Assembly: GCA_009767595.1 (NCBI GenBank)
Contig: VSDK01015536.1
Coordinates: forward strand, 482,328 to 546,327
DNA from: Symbiodinium kawagutii
Lineage: Eukaryota; Sar; Dinophyceae; Suessiales; Symbiodiniaceae
Direction: 5' to 3'
DNA: 64,000 nt
The position numbers and the translations under genes were made by a program. The notes under the pieces are model-generated. The model worked only from the letters and a program-made list of their open reading frames with translations, did no database searches and was not told where the DNA came from. Below are positions 26,146 to 36,800 of this stretch, piece after piece (the stretch's first letter is position 1; every line of letters starts with the position of its first letter).

Positions 26146-26282
26146 CATATGGCTGTGGGTCAGTTCACCCCGTACCCCTGGTTCCCCTATCATTAACCAG
26201 CCAGTTTCCCTTATGAACTTGTTGGTGAACTTATATAACCCCCATGAACGTTGGTTGCTTACTATTGACCCATAGACACATG
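26146..26282. mobile_element. family-A element, type 1 interior
   Basis: Begins CATATGGCTGTGGGTCAG and ends TATTGACCCATAGACACATG. The interior holds CCCCGTACCCCTGGTTCCCC, shared with 46379-46495 and, inverted, with 57547-57665. Confidence 0.65.
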
Positions 26283-26519
26283 ACGCCATAGGCAGACCCA
26301 GTTGCCATGCTCCACCACTTCCACCCAGTCATCCCATCCCACCGCAAAGCTCAGCACGGCGGCCGCTGTTTGGATACCCTGGCCGCGGTTCGCAGAGTGA
26401 CCAGCGACCCGGTGGTCAGGTGGTCTGTGGAGCGACTCGTGGCAACAACTGAACGTACGGACTTGAGCCCGGTTTCAGTACCGGTTTCGGTTGGCAAAAG
26501 TTGGTTATGATAGCTGGGT

Positions 26520-26784
26520 GATAACTAACAATAATAGCTGGTTAATGGTTAATGATAGGGGATGATAACTAACAATAGTAACCAACCAACAATGGTTAAT
26601 TAGCTGGTTAATGGTTGATTACAGGGGATGATAACTAACAATGTTACAGGGGACATATACCAACTATTTATGGTTATGAGTCAAGCTTTCCACCAACCAA
26701 TAATTGGGGATAATCACCAGCAGGGGAAACAGCCTGGTCCATGATGGGGAACCAGGGGGACTAAGGGTTTTGACCCACAGCCAG
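26520..26784. mobile_element. family-A element with adjoining GGGGATGATAACTAACAAT repeats
   Basis: 26668-26784 has ends TTATGGTTATGAGTCAAGC and GGGTTTTGACCCACAGCC. Just left of it GGGGATGATAACTAACAAT occurs twice (26560s, 26625s), resembling the interior of other family-A copies. Confidence 0.55.
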
Positions 26785-28569
26785 TTGAGGTTGTTGAAAA
26801 GAAGCAGTCAGGTGTCTTAGTGCAATCCAAGAACATCCAACAACTAGTTGTCTCGATGTGGTTTATGGACGTTTCAACAACCTGCTGTAGATGGCATTAC
26901 CTGCTGTTAGGGAACTCAATAAGACTGCTGGTTATCGTACAATCATTAGTTGCCCATCAATATCCATCGATTGGCCATTACAAATAAGTGTTTAACCATA
27001 GTATTGACCCCATACCCATACAATGCGGTGCCCCCCGGCTATAACTTGGCTTATGTTTGGCCATTGAACTTGTACCAGCCTGGCCACCCTGGTCCCAACT
27101 ACCAAGCCTTTGCTTCCATGGCATCACCGCCGGTGTGCCCAAAACGTGCTGCGTTTCAGTGCTGGGGGTGATGGTGCTGATGATGCTGGTGTTGGCAGTG
27201 GTGGTGGTCGTGGTGGCCGCGGTGGTGGGTATTAGTCAGAATTAACCATGGTTAACCATTCTATTCAAAGACGATCTGTTGTTACATTCCAGAACAATGA
27301 TGGCTATCAGTGGCTAAGGATGCGGTTTCTTAATTCATAACTATAGCATGGGGGCACCCCACTTCGGCGACTCCTCAAAAAGCCCTGAGCTCAGTCAACA
27401 TTGAAGTTCCACCCTGGGTGCAAAATCATTCCAGATTGTGTATGATCGCTTTTCAAAAGTGATGAGCTTGGCTTATAACCTGTGACAGATTGCTGCTGCT
27501 TGTAGAAATGTATGTGAGAACGCTCCCAAAAACAAGGTCAGAAAATGATGCACCAAGCTGATGAACCATCCAACAACTGTGATGACAGTGGCAGGGTTTC
27601 ACCCAGAACCATCTGCAGAGGCTGTGAATGACATGCGGTTTTCGCTTCTCCAGCTGATCAGTACCTTGAACCGCAGAGAACCATGGTGGTTGCCGAGATG
27701 AATAACTCTTCAAGAGCTTGGAATTCACCCGGACCCTTCAGATGATTTCACTGAGGGATATTTCTCACTACGGGTGAATCATTTCCAATTCTGTATGGCT
27801 TTATCGGCTATATGATACAATCGTAGCTGAAGAAGCAGTGTCGGAGATTCAACAAACACCAAGCTACGCTGCGGTAAGAGGCAAACCACAAGTAGCCAAC
27901 ATCATTTCAGCTTGCAAATGAATGTTTGATGAGAAATTGTCCCCGTCGAAGGACAGATCATTTCACTTGAAGAACGAGAAGACATCAGGTGCTGTGCGGA
28001 CACAGGAAGGTCCCCCTGCAACCATCCGAGAATGATTGTGTCTTTCACATGCTCGAATATCAACCGTTGGTAGGCGGCACCACTTGTATAGCATCAAAAT
28101 GGTTCTGCATTCGCAGCTCATTTTGATTACCTTTTGGGGAAACAGGGTTGTTGGTCTTGACGTCCCTGGACATTGCTGGTGGGGCGTCGGAGGGATGGCA
28201 GAGAAGTCTCGTTCAAAGCCACCGACCAAATATAGTTCTGGTTTGATGGTTTCGAAGACCTCTTGAAGATTGATTCAATCCTAGTTGATTGCGCAGTATT
28301 GTTGCCACCTCATAGCTTGTCATACTCCCTGCCAAAAAAACTGCTGATTGTAGAAGCACGATCGACAATCACGAAGGGGCAGCGGCTGGTTATTCTTCAA
28401 CCGTTGCCATCACCATCTCCCACTAAATCAATGATCAACGATTGCAAATGATTACAGTACATTCAATTCATATTCAGTTTATATTCAAATTATATTCCTG
28501 TTCGTAATTCTTGGTTTGTGCGACCCATCACCATGTGTCGGCTGTACACAACCCATCAGCAACGGCGGG

Positions 28570-28582
28570 NNNNNNNNNNNNN
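28570..28582. other. assembly gap (13 n)
   Basis: Thirteen undetermined bases. Confidence 1.
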
Positions 28583-29094
28583 TCACCAAACCCATTCAGA
28601 ACCGGCGCCTGCCGAGTCGTTGCTCCTCCCAAAAAGCCCCCCTGGCCCCACCGTTTTACAGTGAGAATTCTGATGGTGTTTACTTCTCAAGGGAATTTTC
28701 CCTCTGATTTTCGTGGATTTTCTGGTTTTCAACAGGGAGTTTTCTTCTCAAGGGGCATTGTTTTCCCGGATTTCGAGATTTTTCTTCGAAAAAAAATCAT
28801 GGATTGTCTGAAAAAAATCCCGCAGCAAATGATAATTTGAGGAAACGACTGCAAATCCCCAAATGTCAACCGGAGATCCAGCCGTCATTGAAGTACTACT
28901 AGTTTTACCGGCCGAGTAGATGGTGATTTCTCAGCACACGTGAGGTGGGCTATTGATAACTGGATCCCATCAATCATCCCGGCTGCATGGTCCAGATGGA
29001 AACAGCATCGTCAAGAAACAACGTGCTTGAGACCAACGTGCTCTTGAACCATGGTCACATGCATCGCAGCACCTTCCAATCAGCTCTCTGACAC

Positions 29095-29150
29095 TCCTGG
29101 CTGCAGTATTTGACTGCCTAGGCAGCAGTCGTGCCGCATGGGTGGTTCCG
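29095..29150 (-). CDS. exon, joins in phase to 29195-29357
   Basis: Minus strand. Acceptor AAACGCAATGCAG, donor GTGTCA, 2 nt + 18 codons, reading EPPMRHDCCLGSQILQPG. The 44-nt intron to its upstream partner starts GTAAGT. That intron is very short, as is a 47-nt one at 60804-60850. Confidence 0.45.
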
Positions 29151-29194
29151 CTGCATTGCGTTTGAAGATGGGGTCAAAAAAATTGGGAACTTAC

Positions 29195-29357
29195 AGACAA
29201 CATAGATGCTGGGATCTTGGGAAAGTGGTGCCAATTCAGGAATGTTCAAAAGCCATGCATCATGATGGCTGAAGGGCTGTTCCTGTCGCCAAATGGGAAG
29301 ATTTTGCACAGGCCTTGCTCTCAACCGTTGGGATGAGTTCACTTCCCGCGCCCCCAG
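29195..29357 (-). CDS. exon, unknown product
   Basis: Minus strand. Acceptor CATGTGCGCCACAG, perfect donor GTAAGT, 54 codons + 1 nt. The frame includes PVQNLPIWRQEQPFSHHDAW. A plus-strand frame is open over part of it but lacks comparable splice sites. Confidence 0.55.
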
Positions 29358-29705
29358 CTGTGGCGCACATGACAGATTGAGCACGTCGCTGTGGCCTCAA
29401 TCGGGGGGGCAGCTGGGATTTTTGGGGGAGAAATCGATGGTTGACCATGTTGGATGGCTGATGTTGATGGTAGTGAATGATAGATGTTCATACTTCTTGA
29501 CTATTGTTGATGTTGATGGCTAGCACTAATAAGGTGGTGCTGATGATAGAATGTATGGTTAATGATTGATGGTTGTGGGTAGCTGTTTGCACTTTTGATT
29601 TCCGGGACTAAGTATGGTACTGGAAACCACGGCTGGCTGTCTGCTAGCAAGTGTGACCGTGGTAAAAACTACAACTGGTACTTGTAGTGCGATAAACTTT
29701 ATTAC

Positions 29706-29856
29706 CTGTGGCATCTGGCTGAGTGATTTCAGAACTGCTCTCGGTCACAGGCCTGTTACAAGCTGTCAAAGTTTCAGAGCAACACCAGCTGAGATGGTAC
29801 GAGAACGCATGTGCAACCATTGCGGCTGGAAACACGTTCTTAGAGCAATCTTCAAC
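29706..29856 (-). CDS. exon, Cys-rich, unknown product
   Basis: Minus strand. Acceptor GTAAACAGCGCAG, donor GTAATA after CCACAG, 50 codons + 1 nt. The frame reads YHLSWCCSETLTACNRPV. Cysteine-rich, so possibly an extracellular segment; this is inference. Confidence 0.5.
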
Positions 29857-30013
29857 CTGCGCTGTTTACATTGGTTATTCCAAAGACATACCGGGTTCGG
29901 ACCCGGTATCTCTTTCATCATATTGTCAGCTCCTCCTGTTAAGCCCGCCAGTTAAATAGTTGTTGGTTTCAGTCTGGCAGCTTCCGATCCTTTACCATGG
30001 CGGGTACTGCTAC

Positions 30014-30194
30014 CTGACACAAATACTTGGGGTTGAGCATCCCGGCTCGCTGCCAGCGGGGCAGCAAAGCTTACAGATTGGGTCTCCATGATTCAGTGGG
30101 GAATCCAGCTGAATCCGCAAGCCCACCGGGAGCTTCCCCGATGCACAGTTTGAAGGTTTGATTCCGAGACAGGCAGACAGACAGGAGTGCTCCG
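30014..30194 (-). CDS. exon-like island, frame unresolved
   Basis: Minus strand. Acceptor CAGCAAATGCAG, donors GTAGCA (30013) or GTAAGC (inside). One frame is strongly Cys-rich (CKLCCPAGSEPGC), another reads LCIGEAPGGLADSAGFP and ends in a stop. It lies just below the exon at 30241-30335 and may continue the same gene. Confidence 0.4.
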
Positions 30195-30240
30195 CTGCAT
30201 TTGCTGACTCCAAAGTTCTCCAAGATGAGGAACTGGAGGA

Positions 30241-30335
30241 CTAGCAGTGACTAGCTGGATGAGGTACACTTTGCACTCGCTTAAGAACTAAACGGCGCTT
30301 CAAAAAAGCCTGGTCAGGACGAAGGGCGACCAATA
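30241..30335 (-). CDS. exon, joins in phase to 30511-30763
   Basis: Minus strand. Acceptor CAATTCATCCGCAG. 2 nt complete the codon left by the upstream exon, then an open frame VALRPDQAFLKRRLVLKRVQ runs to a TAG at 30241. A donor inside (GTGTAC) could instead carry the gene on to 30194. Confidence 0.5.
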
Positions 30336-30393
30336 CTGCGGATGAATTGAAGTGCAAAGAAAAATGCGCTGAAATTTGAGCGCAAACTAGTAA

Positions 30394-30453
30394 AGAGTTG
30401 GTTAATGATTGAAGTGCAAAGAAACTAGTAAACAACAATCATTAACCAACTCT
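30394..30453. repeat. 18-bp perfect inverted repeat in an intron
   Basis: AGAGTTGGTTAATGATTG at 30394-30411 and its exact complement at 30436-30453, 24 nt apart. Nearby words GAAGTGCAAAG and ACTAGTAAA are directly duplicated. Confidence 0.85.
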
Positions 30454-30510
30454 TATACCAACAAGAATTGAGTTGTTTTATGAGCCACCCTAAGATTTGA
30501 GATGGTAAAC

Positions 30511-30763
30511 CACAGGCGAACAGATGGATATCCAACCCCTCACTGACCCAAGGTGCTGAAGCTGACCTCCCAACCAGGACCGAAAGTGCCGTGCCTTCTT
30601 GCCGCACTTCGCACAGGTCTCCGCCATTCGAACCTCCCAAGAACCAAGTGATGGTGAGCCCATCAGGGCTCTCCCAGGGGAGGATGGGAGCCACGCTGTA
30701 GAGGGGCTCTAGTTTGCAGGGCTTCGTTTGACCTCTGCCAGGAAACGGATAACTTTGGGACGA
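30511..30763 (-). CDS. exon, unknown product
   Basis: One of the largest exons seen. Minus strand: acceptor GGACCCCCAACAG, donor GTTTAC, 84 codons + 1 nt. The frame includes LEPLYSVAPILPWESPDG and LTITWFLGGSNGGDLCEV. Composition is clearly protein-like. The family was not recognised. Confidence 0.6.
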
Positions 30764-31054
30764 CTGTTGGGGGTCCAAGGTTCAGGGCGGCTTCCCTGTG
30801 GAAAGAGGTGACCCCTGCAAAGACCTGCGATGACTCGTCTCATCGTCGTTACAGTAGTGGACAGGGTGACCGTGCAAATACAAAACCAACATATTTATCC
30901 ACAACAAAATCAAATGCAATCAAATATGATCATATGTACTCATATTCTATGCATATATAAATATATATATATATATATAGGTATATGGAATATATGATAG
31001 ATGCATGCAAATGGAGAGAGAGAGAGAGAGGGCCCCCAAAAAAATGGAATACAC

Positions 31055-31114
31055 AGGAATCGCAGAGGTAGTTTCGCTCGTGCCGCCAGGATCTAGGTCC
31101 ATAGCCACCCCCAG
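31055..31114 (-). CDS. small exon, joins in phase to 31613-31718
   Basis: Minus strand. Acceptor ATGCTGCTAGCTGCTAG, donor GTGTAT, 2 nt + 19 codons + 1 nt, reading GYGPRSWRHERNYLCDS. The next exon downstream (30511-30763) starts in phase 0, so a small exon between them is probably missing. Confidence 0.4.
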
Positions 31115-31612
31115 CTAGCAGCTAGCAGCATAGTGACACCACTAGCGACGACGCGACGAAAACGATAGGTCACACACACCCAACGTGTGGCATCTATGCG
31201 AAAATATGTCTATGCCAAATCTGCACCAGCTGCGTGTCTTCTTGCTAATTACCCAGTTCCTACTGTTTGCATGCTACCGTGATAATTTTCTGGATGCGTT
31301 GTTTCCTCTAGTTGCATGCCCTGACGATGCTTGGTAGCTACATAAAACATATGCATTGAATATCTCAACTCCTATATACTGTGTTCGTTCTATATATATA
31401 TATAACACATACATGATCATTGGGTCCTACTTTTCTGCTTCATACTACGAGTTGTGCAAGTATATGCTACCTACACCATAGGTCTTCGACTATCTATATG
31501 CCACATTCGAACTACATGCGAACTTGTATTCTACTTACGTATTTTAACCACCACCCATACCCCCACCACCCCGTTTTCTAAATCCAGTGTGCAGTACTTC
31601 ATGAATGCAAAC

Positions 31613-31718
31613 TGAAGGAGGCTAGGAAAAATGCGACGTCTTCTGTTTCCTGAGAGCACTCCCAAAATTGGGCCGCCTCGGAAATGAATATCGCTTGAGC
31701 AATATTTGCCATTGCGGA
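31613..31718 (-). CDS. probable first coding exon of the 30-kb gene
   Basis: Minus strand. Acceptor GTATAAGTACAG, then six bases, then an ATG at 31712-31710 followed by G. The frame MANIAQAIFISEAAQFWECS runs to a donor GTTTGC. In dinoflagellates the acceptor could be the spliced-leader addition site, which is inference. Just right of it TATACCACCA is repeated four times (about 31726-31765). Confidence 0.45.
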
Positions 31719-32095
31719 CTGTACTTATACCACCATATACCACCATATACCACCATATACCACCATTGACCGTTCATTTTCATCAAAAACGATTGCGAGA
31801 GCACCATCTCTGTGGACAACCTCATATGGTTTCCAGCCCCTGAGCAGCTGCACTCACTTTTTTGTGGTGATCAGTCGGTCCATGGATAGTTTCGGCCATC
31901 TCTCCGAAAGAATTTTGCCGAAAAATTCTGCCAACAAAAACATGTACCATATTATTATTGAATTATATGGTATATAATACGGTATTATAATAATATGGTA
32001 TTATGGTATACTATATTCATTCCATTATACCATATCATTAGTATATCTAGGCCCCCGCCTGGGTTACCAACCCCGCACGGCGTCCTGCAACGCTC

Positions 32096-32099
<4 letters not shown>

Positions 32100-32158
<59 letters not shown>

Positions 32159-32200
32159 GATGATGATGATGATTACTATTATTGTTGTTGTTGTTATTAT
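32100..32200. repeat. (GAT)n / (GGT)n / (ATT)n microsatellite
   Basis: About 15 GAT units pass into GGT, GAT and TTG/ATT units. Confidence 0.95.
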
Positions 32201-32574
32201 GATTGCAATAGTATAGTCAGGAAATCTTATATAATGGCAAATATCAAGATCCCACCAAAAACTTTTGTTTTTCAGAGTCGGATATGTCTTTGGCACGGTG
32301 TTTCGGTGCTGCTTGCTGCATCCGTGTGATTGGCAACCCAAACAGAACATTCAGTGATGCCACCGTGTCTTCTGGGGGTCCTACTGTGATTGGGTGCCTG
32401 TGAAGAAGTGTCTTGGGAACACCGGAACATATCAAAAGAAACGAAAAATCAACTTCTCATGCTTCACAACGTCCGTTTTCTGGTGGTGTCTACAATGTTT
32501 TCAGTCTATGACCACGTTTGAAGATGGTGGTTCCCCAAGTGCCTGCCTCCAACTATATATATACATATATATAT

Positions 32575-32602
32575 ATATAGTAATACTTTATATATATATA
32601 TA
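32575..32602. repeat. left copy of the 28-nt direct repeat bounding the element
   Basis: Identical to 40110-40137. It lies at the 3' end of the element next to an AT microsatellite. It could be a recombination core, a target duplication or a terminal repeat. Confidence 0.8.
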
Positions 32603-32825
32603 AAAAGGCATTCACTCGTTCCAAGGGATTTTCCGCTCTGCAGCAAGTAGCTCAAAATTATAAACTGAACAACATACAGAAGCTGAGTTTACTGTCCCTA
32701 CCTATGGGAAAGTCACGTCCTCCACCCGGGCCAGACCCCAGGGTTTCGGAACCTTGGGCTCCCTTCCCGCCAGGATACAACGAGCCAGACCTCCGAGTTA
32801 ACCTGGTCTTGAAAGGTCAGTAAAC

Positions 32826-33887
32826 TTAGCTTACAAAAGCGCTTTTTCTTTGCCTCTTCTTTTCAGACTTGGTCTTCTTACCACGGGCCCCTGATCTTCT
32901 GGCTTTTGCCAGAGGCTCAAGTGTTTGGAATTTGGGCTTTGCAGCCTGTTGAGCATGTATGTTAAAGTATGGCTTTACAAATCGACCGGTCACAGGGATG
33001 GACATCTGTGCCAGGATTGACAAGCCTTCGTTTAGGTAAACTCGTGCACTCTTTTGAGTGTGCCACCGACCTTGGACAAGGATCTTGTCGAGACTTTGGT
33101 GTTTACTAAACCAAAAAGTGGCTCCTCCTCTCCGAAGAGAGTACGGGCGGAACCCCCAGTCTTCGACATGGAGAGCTGCCAACCCCTGGTTAAACAAATT
33201 TCGCCACTGAGCCGGTGAGCGAGCTAAGGGAGTAGATCCCGAAGCAAGTGACTTCCAATGTTTTACGAGGTGAACAGCTGGTTGATATCCAAGAATGACA
33301 CTTTCAGCAGCTCCATGCCGCTTTCCTCCTTTAGTCATTCCAAGGGAAATGAGCACCTGACGCTCTTGGGGTTGGCAAAGAAGGTGACATGCTCGTAACC
33401 CAAGAATTTCGCCCGTCCGCAACATGGTATAAAAACCAATAAGCAGGGAAATGCCAAAAGTGTACTCATCCTTGAAAAAAGCCCACCCAACCAGAGCTAA
33501 GACGAGATGTTCTGGTAGTGGTGGTGCACGGTTTGGTATTTCGTTTACCGACCAAGCTTTGAGTAGCCGCCAGGCTCCTTGCAAATGTCCCTTGACATTG
33601 GGCTGCAGATCCTGAAGTCCTGCGAGTGTGTCGCACGCTAAACCTCGGCCCTTGCCGGAAGCCCAAAGGTGTTCGAGGTAGTCGCAGACTAAAGGATCCA
33701 AGAGTCCCTTCTCCGTGGGAATTTGCTTACCTTCATCCCGGAGGAACTGCAAAAATGCATCGGTAGCTTGGGTATATCTTCTTCGTGTAGAGGGTTGAAC
33801 TGTGAGCTCTCGTAATGTACCTAGTTGGCGACGCTGTGCGACTCTATCCTCAGGCCTCAAACTTTCTAACACACGTTTACGCGGCAT
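32826..33887 (-). CDS. tyrosine recombinase of the retroelement
   Basis: 353 residues from the ATG at 33887, which overlaps the pol stop by 11 nt (ATGCCGCGTAA). The C-terminal half shows the tyrosine-recombinase signature: Arg in MLRTGEILGLR (codon 33417-33419), then PYSLRRGGATFWF, then GRWHTQKSARVYL with the candidate nucleophile Tyr at 33036-33038. The usual His of the HxxR box is Tyr here. The N-terminus has a SAM-like helical region (STRRRYTQATDAFLQFL). The tail is Lys/Arg-rich (KKTKSEKKRQRKS), probably for nuclear or DNA binding. Role: insertion of the element's DNA into the genome. A longer upstream frame to 34127 is shadowed by pol and not needed. Confidence 0.9.
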   Translation of the reverse strand: MPRKRVLESLRPEDRVAQRRQLGTLRELTVQPSTRRRYTQATDAFLQFLRDEGKQIPTEKGLLDPLVCDYLEHLWASGKGRGLACDTLAGLQDLQPNVKGHLQGAWRLLKAWSVNEIPNRAPPLPEHLVLALVGWAFFKDEYTFGISLLIGFYTMLRTGEILGLRACHLLCQPQERQVLISLGMTKGGKRHGAAESVILGYQPAVHLVKHWKSLASGSTPLARSPAQWRNLFNQGLAALHVEDWGFRPYSLRRGGATFWFSKHQSLDKILVQGRWHTQKSARVYLNEGLSILAQMSIPVTGRFVKPYFNIHAQQAAKPKFQTLEPLAKARRSGARGKKTKSEKKRQRKSAFVS

Positions 33888-36800
33888 TCCGCCGGAACTT
33901 GGTGCGAACCCGCCTGCCCCAACGACTGGGCTTATCGGCTGGGTTCGAATCTGTGTGAACATAGCCCCAGAGAGGCTGAACATTTGAGGCCAGGATGAGG
34001 GCAGTGATGCGAGCCATGGTACGACGCAGTTTACGAGAGCTACTGCGGCCTCGTGTGAGGCAATGCAAACACACGAGGCTATCTGTGAGGTGTAAAAATC
34101 GAGTTTGTACATGCTGCCTATGCTCAATCCTCCAACGGAGACTTGTCAAAATTGCCCGGAGTTCTAAGGCATTGATGTGTTCGCCTGGAACAACCCATTG
34201 CCATCCGGCAACAACAGACCATCTCCACAGCTTGGAGGGAATTGAAGCACGCAAACGGTGATACCGGGACATCTGACTACTGGGGGTCGATAACAGAACG
34301 TCATCACCCTTCATGGACACAAGGTTCCCCAACTTGAAAGCCAGGCGATACATGCTAACCTCACCAGTTGGAGCACCAACTGCCATGGGAAGCCTCACCA
34401 AACGTCCCTGAGCCGTGGGGGATTGACCCGGCACCAGCAAGTTTAAGATGTCTTGTGGAGAGGGAGCACGAAGGAACCCAAGGCGGCCTAAGAGTTGGCC
34501 AAGAAGCCACGCAACGACCGGCACGCTCCACGAGTTGCCTAAGAGCGACAGACGGCAGTCATTGTAGGCTGACCCATGCCGGCTTCCCTTCGGGGCACAT
34601 CCCGCCGTGTACCGGAGGGGAAATCCCATCATGAGCTCACGCTCTTCGACATCAACGATGCGGTATTGTCCTCTTTTGTTGTAAACACAGTGGTTGTCTT
34701 TGTATTGATATGGCGGAAAGCGGTGCTCATCTTGGTGCCAACGCTCCAGTTCATGCTCCTGACATTGGCTCAACCCAGCGGGTTTTCGTCCTGGTTTACT
34801 TTGTGGACGAGCAGTAGTAAAGGTCGGGAATGCCATGTCCTTGTTGACCTTGTCCCAGCCAGGGCGTAGAACATCACGCAAGTGCTGTTGTCCACGAAGT
34901 TGCAAATCCGGGAGGTCATCGGATTGATCCCATGCTGAAGGCTCTTGGGGAACCACTTCCCAACTTAACCAATACAAGCGAGGTCGATGGCACCAGGTGA
35001 GAGACCCGGCATCGCACCGGAGGGGTTGGCCACCAAAGCCCTCGCTCATAATGTCCCTGTCCTTCGTATCCATAGAAGCCACGCTTTCCATCAAGCTGTG
35101 CACTGGGCACCAGGGGAAAGCACGTCGTAGCAAATCACGGATTCGAGGAACGTGGTTGAAAAGGTTGGAGCGGTGATCGGCCAAAGCACCCTTGCGGTCA
35201 GCGTTGAGTCCGCTAACCCCCTGACACGGTGGCCCTGCGCCAAGAACCACCAGGTCGCATTGAGAGAAGGCGGCCCTCCACGAGCAGACCATCTCATAGT
35301 CAACAGAAGCCACGCTGTCAACGAAGATGCGACCAGGGAAATGGGCTTCCACCACCCGGTGGGCACTATCCAATGGCTCAACAGAGATGTGGCCAAGCAC
35401 CTGTGCTCCCAACAGGTCAAGAGCGACGCGCAGCGCAGCTATCCCATCAAAGAGCCCGATGCTCAGGATGTTCAGACCAATCTGATTTTCCACAAACTCG
35501 CCTCTCAACTGTCCCTGGGCAACTAGCTCACCATAGCTGCTAAGACATCGGCTGACACAAATGCCTCCGCCGGAAGTAGATGCATCGCTGCACGTCACAA
35601 GCTCGTGCATGTCAAGCCGGAAGTCAAGACGAGCAAGAGGCAAACATCCAAGAAACCGAAGAACTTCCACCTTGCAGTGGTCCGGGGTGACGGCAAAGAA
35701 CTCCTGACAGGTGTTATAGCTTTCGATGTGGGTCCAAACCCTATTAAGACCTCCCAACAGCGGTTTTCGAAAGGTCGAGAAGTACACCAACCCACCACAG
35801 ACCACTTGCCATTGTCGCTGGGTGCTACGACGGGACTGGCAAAGGTGGTATGCCAAAGCAAAGTACTTGTTGAGTTTGACCTCACGCGGATATGCCAATC
35901 CGGCCTCACCGTCCACGGTGGCACCCTGTAGCTCGGTTTTGGCACTTCGCTGGACCGACTTCTTGACATTCCTGGGGACCTCCCAGACTTCATATTGGTT
36001 ACGAAGCTCCAGGACGCCTGGTGCCAAGGTACCTTGTAGCTCAACCATGTCAGTGCGCTCAACCTTCTCCAACAAATCATAATTGTCAAGGTAGACGCGC
36101 CACACTTTGACGTTGTCAACAAAGGCTTTGTCCTTTCTGAGCTCATGTTGCGCCAGGTTCTCATGGTTGCCACTTGCCAAAGCTAGGTTGCGATGTACAT
36201 GCTGCGCAAGGCTGACGGAGTTGAGGAAGCCCATGGGCAGAACCAGGGATGCAAGGTAAACTCGCTGTCCCTTTAGTTCCAAAGGCAATGCACAATCGTT
36301 CACCAGCTTGTTAAAGGCAAGATACTTTGACCAACATAGAGGTAGCTTCATTGTGTAAAAGAAACACTTCACATCCTCACTGCTGACAAGTAGGCATTGA
36401 CTGGGCTGGAGGAAATAGGGACTCATTCCACTCCAAGAAGGAAGAGTCTGCACATCTCCGGCCAATGGTTGACACAACCCATTGAGAGGGATTAAATTCA
36501 TAATCAAACGGAAAACTTCCACATTGTCATCTGTGAACTCGTCTTTGGTGACCCCAAAGAGCCCATTCAACAGTGGTCCATCATCAGTATGGAAAACTTC
36601 ATCTTCCGTGATATATCTACAAATCCCTGAACTCACGAGGCCATGGCAAACTTCATCCCAGTCATCATCAAGCACCATCACACGAGGCCGTTTAGGCTTG
36701 ACCCATTCAGTCCGTGGCTTCAAATAAAGGTCGAAGTTCTCAACATAATGTCGACTTCCTTGGGAACAAACTTCCTCCAAGGGAACACGACCAATTTCAT

